From: Helicobacter cetorum MIT 00-7128
GTDB taxonomy: Bacteria > Campylobacterota > Campylobacteria > Campylobacterales > Helicobacteraceae
Reading direction: 5' to 3'
DNA length: 64,000 nt
Assembly (NCBI RefSeq): GCF_000259255.1
Contig: NC_017737.1
Coordinates: 1,364,001-1,428,000 of the forward strand
Of the stretch, positions 45,082-54,000 are shown in pieces. Every line of letters starts with the position of its first letter. The stretch's first letter is position 1. Under the pieces are notes generated by a model. It made no database searches. It worked only from the letters and a program-made list of their open reading frames with translations, and was not told where the DNA came from. Made by a program: the position numbers and the translations under genes.

Positions 45082-47895
45082 ATGGAACAAAGACCAATGA
45101 GTAGACGCTCCTTTTTAAAAATGGGAGCTATTGGAGCAGGTGCGAGTGTAAGCCTTGCTTTTGGGGAAAATCAAGTCAAAAAGACTGATAAGATACTAGA
45201 CCCAAATGCTGGGGTTAAGAGAGTCAAAACCATTTGTAGCATTTGCTCTGCAGGCTGTGGGATTATTGCTGAGGTTAAAGATGGGGTTTGGATACGCCAA
45301 GATGTCGCACAAGATCATCCTATTAGTGCAGGAAGTCATTGCTGTAAAGGGGTAGATCAAATAGATTTAGTTAAATCTAAAATGCGTCTTAAATACCCTT
45401 TGAAAAAAGAAAATGGCGAATACAAACGCATTAGCTATGAGCAAGCTATTAATGAAATTAGCGAAAAAATGCTTAAAATGAGACAAGAGCATGGCCCAGA
45501 TAGCATGATGTTTTTAGGAAGTGCCAAATTTAATTCTCAACAAGCCTATTACTTTAGGAAATTTGCGGCCTTTTATGGGACTAATAATATTGACCATGTA
45601 GCAAGGATTTGACACAGCACAACAGTCGCCGGTGTGGCGAATACTTGGGGGTATGGTGCGATGACAAATCACTTTGGAGATATTGTAGGGCATTCTAAAG
45701 CAATCTTGATGATAGGCTTAAATTCTGCGGTAAGTAATCCTATAGGCTTTAAGCATATTTTACAAGCTAAGGATAGGAATAACGCCAAGCTTATTGTGAT
45801 TGACCCGGTTTTTACCAAATCTGCGGCTAAGGCAGACATTTATGTGCGTATTCGCTCTGGCACAGATATTGCCTTTATTTATGGCATGTTGCATTTAATC
45901 TTTAAGCATGGCTGGGAAGATAAAGAAGTCATTAGAACTCGTGCCTATGGCATAGATGCAATTAAAAAAGAGGCTATGTGCTATAATCCAGAAGTCGTAG
46001 AAGATATTACGGGTGTTAAAAAAGAATTGCTCTATCAAGTAACCGAGCTATTTGCTAGAACTAAACCCGCCACGCTTTTATGGGCATTAGGCATTACCCA
46101 ACATAGCGTAGGTAGCTCTAACACACGCATTTTATCTATTTTGCAACTTGTCCTAGGCAACATGGGCAAAAAAGGTGGGGGTTGTAATATTGTTAGAGGG
46201 CATGATAATGTGCAAGGCTCCACGGATATGTGCTGTTTGGCTGATAGTTTGCCCGCTTATTATGGCTTAAGTGAGGCTAGTTGGAAATACTTTGCAAAAT
46301 GTTGGGGTGTGAGTTATGAATTTTTGCAAAAACGCTTTTTTTCGCCTGAGTGGATGCATAAAAAAGGTTTTTCACTCTCTATGTTTTATCAAGGAATTTT
46401 ACAAGAGGAAAAAACCTACTCCACTAGCCCTATTAAAGGCTTATGGGTGCAGGGTAATGGCATCTCTAGCCTAGCGCATAACACCGAAATTGCACGAGCG
46501 ATTGACAAATTAGATTTAATGGTGATTGCTGAACCCTTTTTAAATGAGGCAGCCATTCTAAGTGATAAAAAGGACAATATTTATATTTTACCTATAGCTA
46601 CTCAGTTTGAAAATGAGGGCATTGTCGTAGCAACTAATCGTTCTGCTCAATGGCGCTCTCAAGTAGTCAAACCCTTATATGAAAGTAAACTTGACCATGA
46701 ACTCATGTTTTTAATGGCAAAAAAGTTTGGGTTCTATGAAGAATATACTAAAGCTTTGATGTGTGATTTTGATAGTAATGGCGAATTAGTTAAAACTAGA
46801 GATTCCTTTGATTTTGCTATAGATGCTTGCAAAGAAATGGCAAGAACGCTTAAAGTGATTGGTTTAGGGGGTTGGACGCCAGAGAGATTAAAAGCCCAAC
46901 AAGAAAATTGGCACATGTTTGATTACTTGACTTTAGAGGGCAAAGGGTCTATGAAAGGGCAATTCTATGGCTTGCCATGGCCAGCATGGACATCTAAACA
47001 CCCCGGAACCCCTATTTTATATGATGTGAGTGTGCCAACTAAAGAAGGGGGCATGGGCTTTAGAAACCGCTTTGGACTTGAGCATAATGGGCATGATTTA
47101 TTAGCAGATAAAAGCGTGAGTATCAAAGGCTCTCATATTAAGGGGGGCTATCCAGAGCTTACTAAGGCCAATATTGAAAAAGTGCTAGGCATTAAGCTAA
47201 GCGAGCATGAGAAAAAAATCATGGGGGAAAATTGGAAAGTGGATACGAGCGGGCTGATTCAAAAATATGCTGATGAAAAAGGTGTGTGTGTCTATGGAAA
47301 TGCTAGAGCTAGAGCGATTGTGTGGCAATTTGATGATAAAATCCCTAAGCATAGAGAACCCTTGCACTCTCCACGCCCTGATTTAGCCAAGAAATACCCC
47401 ACTTTTAAAGACCAAAAAAATAATTTTAGGGTAGATGTGCGTTATATTAGCGAACAGACCAAGCAAGAGTGGGTAAAAGATTTTCCTATTATTGTTGCTA
47501 GTATGCGTTTGGTTAATTTAAGTGGGGCTGGCATGCTAGAGAGAACAAGCAAGTATCTCTCACATATTACACCTGAAATGTTTTGTCATATCCACCCTGA
47601 TTTAGCCTTAAATCATAGTATTAAAGATGGGGATATGATGTGGATACACTCCCCCCAAGGCACTAAAATTAAAGTTAAAGCCATTCATAGCTATTCAGTA
47701 ACCGCTGATAGGATTTGTATGCCCTATAGCTTTGCTGGGATTTTACAAGGGGTGGATTTATCTCATCGCTATCCTAAAGGCACGAAGCCTTACACCATTG
47801 GTGAAAGCTCAAATACTATTACTAACTATGGCTTTGACCCAGTTACGCAAATTCCGGAATTTAATGCCGGATTATGCAGAATTGAAAAGGCTTAA
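45082..47895 (+). CDS. fdhA: Formate dehydrogenase catalytic subunit, selenocysteine-containing
   Basis: The full gene reads through an in-frame TGA at 45610-45612 and gives 937 residues with selenocysteine at position 177 (ARI-U-HSTTVAGV). This is the site where FDH enzymes carry Sec or Cys as ligand to Mo or W. ATG 45082 follows AAGGAAG. The N-terminus has a Tat signal (SRRSFLKMGAIGAG) and a [4Fe-4S] site (CSICSAGCG plus SHCCKG). The two bis-MGD binding domains follow, with the C-terminal molydopterin dinucleotide-binding barrel near MLERTSKYLSHITPEM. It oxidises formate in the periplasm. A SECIS-like hairpin follows the TGA. A tool that ends genes at TGA would report two fragments. Confidence 0.93.
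45610..45640 (+). promoter_or_regulatory. SECIS-like hairpin directing Sec insertion
   Basis: After the TGA, 13 bases lead to the perfect stem TCGCC/GGCGA (45626-45640) around the loop GGTGT. Spacing and a G-rich apical loop with GGT match the minimal bacterial SECIS of fdhF-type genes, which is bound by SelB. Confidence 0.75.
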
Positions 47896-47938
47896 TTTTG
47901 GTATTAAAGAATATGTTAGCATTCAAAAGGATTGAAAA

Positions 47939-48157
47939 ATGATACCCACTAAATATAAAGGACTGACTTTTTCCTTTTTGATGTCGTTTTTGATGTGCTT
48001 TGTAATGAGTGGGGTTATTACTTTTTTAAATCTTGGCGTTAATGATTTTTTAAGCCATTGGGCTAAAAGCTTTGCAAGTGCCTTTATTGTGGCATTCCCT
48101 ACAGTTCTTATTGTATTACCTATGGTGCGTAAAATCGTAGATAAAATCGTTAAATAA
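47939..48157 (+). CDS. DUF2798-like small membrane protein
   Basis: 72 residues with two membrane helices (FSFLMSFLMCFVMSGVITFL and FASAFIVAFPTVLIVLPMV) joined by a short loop with SHWAKSF. The pattern F-M-S-x-x-M-S-x-x-x-T, W-x-x-x-F and a basic C-terminus (VRKIVDKIVK) fits the DUF2798 family. AAAGGATTG precedes the ATG. It lies between fdhA and fdhB, ten bases before fdhB, so it is part of the operon. The function is unknown; it could help assemble or anchor the complex. Confidence 0.7.
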   Translation: MIPTKYKGLTFSFLMSFLMCFVMSGVITFLNLGVNDFLSHWAKSFASAFIVAFPTVLIVLPMVRKIVDKIVK

Positions 48158-48166
48158 GGAAGAATT

Positions 48167-48826
48167 ATGGCAAATCTTGTGTATAAAGACGCTCCAAAAA
48201 CTGAGATAAACTCAAATCGCATGAAATTTTATTGCGATGATAATCGTTGCATTAGTTGCTATGCATGCAGTGTGGCTTGTAGCCATTCTAATGCATTAGA
48301 GGTGGGCTTAAATCGCCGTAAAGTCGTTACGCTTTATGAAGGCATTGAGGGCAAGGAAAAATCTATTTCTATTGCATGCCAGCATTGCACAGACGCCCCT
48401 TGCGCTCAAGTATGTCCGGTGGATTGCTTTTATATAAGAGTTGATGGCATTGTGTTGCATAATAAAGAAACCTGTATAGGTTGTGGGTATTGCCTATATG
48501 CATGCCCTTTTGGTGCGCCGCAATTCCCACGAGATGGAGCGTTTAGTATTAGAGGGGTTATGGATAAATGCACCATGTGTGCGGGAGGCCCAGCAGAAAC
48601 CAACTCTGAAAAAGAAATGAAACTTTATGGAGTTAATCGCATTGCTAATGGGCAAGTGCCTATGTGTGCAGCCACTTGTGCGACTAACGCTCTTTTGGTT
48701 GGTGATGCAAATAGCGTGGCAGAAGTCTATAGAAAAAGAGTGATGACTAAATATGCCAACGCACAAGATTTTAAAACTAAGCTCAAGCACCAACTTGAAG
48801 ACGCAACTTCATCTACTCGCCCCTAA
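48167..48826 (+). CDS. fdhB: Formate dehydrogenase iron-sulfur subunit
   Basis: 219 residues. Four [4Fe-4S] binding groups are present: CISCYACSVACSH, CQHCTDAPCAQVCPVDC, CIGCGYCLYACPFGAP, and the split CTMCAGG ... MCAATCATNAL. This is the FdnH/FdhB pattern that wires the catalytic subunit to the cytochrome. It has no signal peptide and is probably exported together with FdhA through the Tat system. AAGGAAGAATT precedes the ATG. Confidence 0.93.
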   Translation: MANLVYKDAPKTEINSNRMKFYCDDNRCISCYACSVACSHSNALEVGLNRRKVVTLYEGIEGKEKSISIACQHCTDAPCAQVCPVDCFYIRVDGIVLHNKETCIGCGYCLYACPFGAPQFPRDGAFSIRGVMDKCTMCAGGPAETNSEKEMKLYGVNRIANGQVPMCAATCATNALLVGDANSVAEVYRKRVMTKYANAQDFKTKLKHQLEDATSSTRP

Positions 48827-48846
48827 ACCACCAAAAAAGGATTAGC

Positions 48847-49728
48847 ATGAAAAAGATTAAAGCCGCTCTTTTGTTTTTAGGGGGGTTATGCCCCTTTTTA
48901 AGTGCTACGCCCCTAGATTCAGAAAGGGTTCTAGGGATTTTAAACTATGGACAAACTCAAACACAACAATTAGGCACAATATGGACTCTTTTGCAAGGGC
49001 AATATTTTACATGGCTATATGTAGCGGTATTTTTTGGCGTGATTTTAGGCTTTGTGGCTCATTATTTAGCTATTGGAGCAAAAACCTTTAATCATAACGA
49101 AACAAAAATCACTTTTTTTAATCTTTTTAATCGCATTATCCATTGGATTAGCGCTATAGGCTTTATTTTATTAGTGCCAACTGGACTGATTATGATTTGG
49201 GGCGATTTTTTTGGCGGTGGGGCGTTTGTTAGGGTGTGTAGAATTTTACACTCTATTGGGTGCGTGATTTTTACCATAGCAGTGTTGCCTATGTTTTTAA
49301 TGTGGGTTAAGGACATGTTTTTTAAAGTAGCGGATTTACAATGGCTACTCATTATGGGAGGCTATCTCTCTAAAGAAAAGAGAGAGGTGCCGGCTTATAA
49401 ATTTAATGCCGGACAGAAAATGTGGTTTTGGGTAGCGACCTTAGGGGGCTTAGTAATGATTGCTAGTGGGGCGATTTTGTATTTTAATAACCTTAACTTA
49501 AGCTTTCTAGCCTCTAGTTTAGGTATTTATCAAATTTCACTTTTAAGATTAGTGGCACTCATTCATAATTTCTTAGGTTTAGTCATTATAGGGCTATTCA
49601 TCACGCATTTATACATGTCTCTTTTTGCCATTAAAGGCTCTTTGCATTCTATGATAAATGGCAAAAAAGAAATAGAAGAAGTTAAGATTTTGCATAGTTT
49701 GTATTATAAGGAAAAGATTAAGGGGTAG
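48847..49728 (+). CDS. fdhC: Formate dehydrogenase cytochrome b subunit
   Basis: 293 residues. A cleavable-looking N-terminus (KKIKAALLFLGGLCPFLSA) is followed by four or five membrane helices in the order expected for FdnI/FdhC. Candidate haem ligands are His in FNRIIHWISAIGF, CRILHSIGCVIF, ALIHNFLGLVIIG and FITHLYMSLF. It passes electrons from FdhB to menaquinone. It is the last gene of the operon. A weak ACAAC/GTTGT hairpin follows near 49739. Confidence 0.92.
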   Translation: MKKIKAALLFLGGLCPFLSATPLDSERVLGILNYGQTQTQQLGTIWTLLQGQYFTWLYVAVFFGVILGFVAHYLAIGAKTFNHNETKITFFNLFNRIIHWISAIGFILLVPTGLIMIWGDFFGGGAFVRVCRILHSIGCVIFTIAVLPMFLMWVKDMFFKVADLQWLLIMGGYLSKEKREVPAYKFNAGQKMWFWVATLGGLVMIASGAILYFNNLNLSFLASSLGIYQISLLRLVALIHNFLGLVIIGLFITHLYMSLFAIKGSLHSMINGKKEIEEVKILHSLYYKEKIKG

Positions 49729-49764
49729 TGAGTGTAATACAACTCTTTTTAAGGTTGTGATACC

Positions 49765-50394
49765 TTAAATAGATTTGTTTTCCCAATGAATGCCACCATG
49801 ATAAAAATTGCTTGTTTTTTTAAAAAAACTCTTTTCATATTTACTCAGATTTTCATAAAACCTACTTGAAATTCTCATGTTCCTAAGATTCCCACTCTTC
49901 TCGTTACAAAGTTTTGAGGCTATGCTTACAGGACCAAGCCATATTTCCTTATTATCACCACGAACCCCTACTTTTTTAGTATAAATTGTCCCTATGTCAA
50001 TACCAATGCGAACTTTTATCTCATGCTTATAGTTAAAAAAATGATTGATTGTTACAGCACAATCAAAAGCATCTTTTAAACTATTCTTGCTATCAAAAAG
50101 GGCAAATCCCCCATCGCCTTGAAAATCCGTATATTTGGTTTCGTAACGATGAAAAATCCTAATTAAAGTATCCCCATACCAAGCAAAAAATTCCTTTTCT
50201 TTTTGAGTAGGATTGATGGCAAATCTAGTGGAATTTTCTAAATCCACAAACACACAAGCCACATTATCAGCCTCTATCCATTCATCTGTTTCTAATCTTA
50301 TCTTGCTGAGCGGAATTGACTCACAAAACAACATTTTCGGCTTATTACAATATTCTTCAAAACTTTGTAATGTTTCTATAAATTCTAATCCCAT
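49765..50394 (-). CDS. Class III nucleotide cyclase, probable Pycsar cyclase (PycC-like)
   Basis: 209 residues with one stand-alone cyclase homology domain. The first metal Asp is in CVFVDLENSTRFA, the second in TDFQGDGGFALFD, and the beta-sheet RIGIDIGTIYTKKVG leads to LGPVSIASKLCN with the Asn/Arg transition-state region (SGNLRNMRISSRF). There is no membrane, HAMP or receiver domain. The upstream neighbour is a membrane protein of the PycTM type (50422-50986), and an R-M enzyme lies before that. In Pycsar defence such cyclases make cCMP or cUMP on phage infection. A housekeeping adenylate cyclase is the alternative, but the pairing argues against it. Confidence 0.75.
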   Translation of the reverse strand: MGLEFIETLQSFEEYCNKPKMLFCESIPLSKIRLETDEWIEADNVACVFVDLENSTRFAINPTQKEKEFFAWYGDTLIRIFHRYETKYTDFQGDGGFALFDSKNSLKDAFDCAVTINHFFNYKHEIKVRIGIDIGTIYTKKVGVRGDNKEIWLGPVSIASKLCNEKSGNLRNMRISSRFYENLSKYEKSFFKKTSNFYHGGIHWENKSI

Positions 50395-50421
50395 TTTTAA
50401 ACTAACTCCAATAATATAGTC

Positions 50422-50986
50422 TTAAAATAATGCAAGAATTGTAAAAGACATCACAACAAAAATCAAGAAAAATATAAAACTATATTCAAAATTATTGTGT
50501 TTGCAATTGGTAATATTAGATAACACTTGAATTTGATTGGCTAAATCTTTAAGTTGCTTGTCATTGGTTGTTTTGGTGCAATGAGCCTTTTTTTTAATAA
50601 GTTCCACTATCTTATCACCACTAATCGTTGCAAGATATTTATAAAAATAAATATTCTCTGAAACTTGATTTTTTACAACAACTTCACGATTATCAGTCTT
50701 TGGAAACAATGCCAAAAGAATAAAAACAACCGAAAAAAATAAAAATATCAATGGAATAAAAATCAATATATATTGACAAGTATTTATAATTTTTTCAGAA
50801 TTTCCCATTAAAAAACGCGCTAATAATCCAAGAACAACCAAGTTGATACTCAACAAAATATTAACTTTTGTTTCTATAAAACTTTAACTGCTCAAAAATA
50901 TGCTTGTGTATATCCAACATAGAATCATAAGCTACCTTATTATCCTTATCACTTAAATCTTTATCATCTAAACTTTCTTCACCCAT
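50422..50986 (-). pseudogene. Pycsar-type transmembrane effector (PycTM-like), split by a one-base frameshift
   Basis: A first frame from ATG 50986 (ribosome site AAGG) codes MGEESLDDKDLSDKDNKVAY and on to IFEQLKF, then runs out at TAA 50861. The second frame holds IETKVNILLSINLVVLGL and three membrane helices to 50422. Removing one T from the T4 run at 50878-50881 joins them as FEQLKF-IETKVNILLSIN, giving about 187 residues. An 'F-x-E/D-T-K-x-x-x-L-L' entry into the first helix, two further helices (YILIFIPLIFLFFSVVFILL; YSFIFFLIFVVMSFTILALF) and the adjacent cyclase match PycTM effectors. The second frame alone could start only at TTG 50856 without a ribosome site. A sequencing error is possible. 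Confidence 0.7.
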
Positions 50987-51034
50987 TTATTGCCTTATGA
51001 TTATTTTTAAACCAAATATATCATAAAAAAGTTT

Positions 51035-54000
51035 TTACTCATAACTCAAACCGCTAATTTTTTCTATTAACTCCACACTTTTAATGCTTAAGGCTATCAC
51101 TCTTAAAAAAGTTTCAAAAATGTATTTGCCCCCTTTAAAATCATTAGGATTGTCTGTAATAAAATCGCCCTCTTTATTTTTGGCTTTTTTAGAGATTTTA
51201 ATACTCATATTTTTCATGTAACTTTCTACAACACTATTGCCACAGAGCTTGTATTCAAAAGCCACACTAGGAATATCAGTGATAGTGATATGATTGTTAT
51301 AAATAACGCACTCTTTAGTGGTTTTATCTATAAATTTCATCTTTTCTACTTCATAAGTTTTAGGGTCATTAACATCGCCTATAATTTCAAAGCTCTCATG
51401 CTTTAAAGGGCTTGTTTCGTAGTTTAGGTGCAAGTTGGCTAATTCTTTCCCTAATTCACTAATAATTTTAAAATCTTTGCTTAAGGGGATTTTGGGGTCT
51501 TCTTTTTGCAAATAGATTTTATAGGTCTCTTTAAAACCTTTGTGGTGTAAAATGCCATAAGTGTAGTAAAAAATGTCTTCATAGCTGATTGTATTATCAT
51601 TGTAATGCTCTCTAAACTTATTGAGATAGTCTTTACTAATAGCGTATTCTTGTGTGCCGTTTTCATAAGTATAAAGGGGGTAGGCGGTCATACCACCTGA
51701 AATTCCAGATAAATTCATATCTATTATATTATTTAACATAAGAACACTAAATTTAAGTTGAGAGATACAAATAATCTTATTTTCACTTTCTTGTGTAGGA
51801 AAAATATTAGAAAATTCTCGTGGTCTATCTATCCATTCTTTTTTAAAATATAAGTAAGTTTTAACAAAAGGGCGGTAAGTTGCCACTCGCACATGTTTAT
51901 TGTCGTAATTTTCTAATATTTCTTGCCTTACAAAACGCTTTTTTAAATCATCACCCCAACGAACAATACCATTTATAGTAATTTCACTATCTAAAAACTT
52001 GTAGTAATCCGCTTTTTTAATGTTGCTAGGGATTTTAGATTTAAAGTTTTCGTAATCAAATCTCGCTAAATCGTTACGATAAGTTTCTAGGCTTGTTTCT
52101 ATAGTGTTTTGCAAGGTTTTTTGTGAAAAGTTATAAGCCCATTCATCTCGGCTCGTTGCTACTCCCAAAGAATTAAGGGTAAAAAGAGCGTTGGTTGTGT
52201 CAGCTGACTTTTTTAAGCACATAAGTGAAGAGTATACCCCCCCCCCCCCCGAATTTCGTTGGTTGAGCCAGTCGTATTGTGCGTTAGGCACAATTTCTGT
52301 AAATTCAAGGTTAAAAAGGCTTTTATTTTCTGTTAAAAAGCGTAATTTGTCCTTTTTCTTCAAATTATCGCCGATGTCATAATAATAGAGTTTGTGGGTA
52401 TTTAGGCTAGGGTTTTTCATGCCTAAAAATAAGCACACTCCGGCTTTAATATCAAAGACATTTTCGCCCTCATTTTGCTTTAAATTTTGCTGTTGGCTTT
52501 GTAAATCCCCCCTTAAATCTAGGATATAAAGCTCGTTAAAATCTTCTAAAAGGCGTTTTCTAAAGCCTACCCCTGCCTTACTATCTAAGAAACTGCTATT
52601 GACCACAAAACTCACAATGCCCTTATCGCCTATTTTTTGCGTTGCCATAAAAATCGCTTGAATATAGGTGTCTCGTGTGGTATGCCCCTCGTTTTTATTG
52701 AACCCACCGGTATAAGCTTTTTTAATCGCTTTTTCTAAATTAGGGTGCTTTAAATTAGCGTTATTTTCATTAACATCGCCTTGTTTAGAACTATAAGGCG
52801 GGTTAGAACAAACTATGGTGATATAGTTTTGTGCGACTTTGTCTTTAAGCTTTTTGTTTTCGCTTAGTGGGGTTGGCTCATCTTTAAAATCGGGTAATAA
52901 GGTTTTTTGATTTTTCAAATACGCCTCTTCTTCTAAATAATCCAAACTATCGCATAAAATCACATTTTTAAATAAGGGGGCATTTTTATCGTATTCTTGT
53001 AAGGTTTGAGTGATTTTTAAAATCGCTGTGTGATAGCTTAAGAGCATGATTTCTTGAGCGTAAAAATCGTTTGCTTTTTCAAAAACGATTTCTTTTTTAA
53101 AAAAGGCGTTTTCTTGGCTTAAAAGCCTGCTGATAAACGCTCCAGTGCCTGTGAATGGGTCTAAAATCTTCACTTCTTTGTTTTCAAAACTCAAATTAAA
53201 ATGCTTTGAGAGTAAAAAGTTTGTGGAATGCAATAAAAAGTCTATGATTTCTAAGGGCGTGAGATTGATGCCATGCTTTTGCTTTTCTTTCTTATAAACG
53301 CCATCTATAAAAGCCTCATGCAAAGCATTGAGTAATTTAAGCTTGTTGCTATCACTTTTAGCACTTTTTGCTTGGCGTTCTACTTCTCTATAGTAGTCTT
53401 TTAAATCTTTTGTTTCGCCCTCATTAAGACCCTCTTTTTTAAGTTTAGCAATTTGTTCTTCTAAGGCCTTAGAAATAGGCTCATCAAAATGACCTAAAAT
53501 GCTTTTATAAATGGGGTTTAGGATTAAATGGCTTGCGAGCATATCAAGACTCTCTTTTTTATCAATGTTATGATGAATGTTTTTTCTTAATACTTTTAAA
53601 AAGTCTGTGATAATAATGCCATTAGTTTTTCTATCAATATCTCTTAAGCGTTCTTTAATAGGTTCAATTTTAGTGGCTGCCTTTTTGCCAAAGTTTTCCC
53701 AATAGAGACTATCGCCGATTTTTTCAGCAATAACTGAATGGAGCTTTTGGGCTAGTCTAAAGCCCTCTTCAAAATTGATTTTTGGTGGCTTAGTTTTAGT
53801 TTTTTCGCCACTGCTTGAGCGCTCACTCATTGGTGGGGCGATATAAATGTTATCAGCGATGAACCTGTCATCTATACTTCTTAAGGCTCCTAAAACTTCC
53901 CATACCACTCTAAAGCTCGTGCTTTTAACATATTCGTTCAAACTTCTGTTATACTCATTAGAGTAAGCGACCGGTAAAATGATGTAACCATGCGTTTTAT

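Noticed and set aside
45610-45612. In-frame stop in fdhA suggesting a pseudogene
   Set aside because: The TGA sits at the known Sec/Cys ligand position, the frame continues for 760 conserved codons and a SECIS-like hairpin follows.
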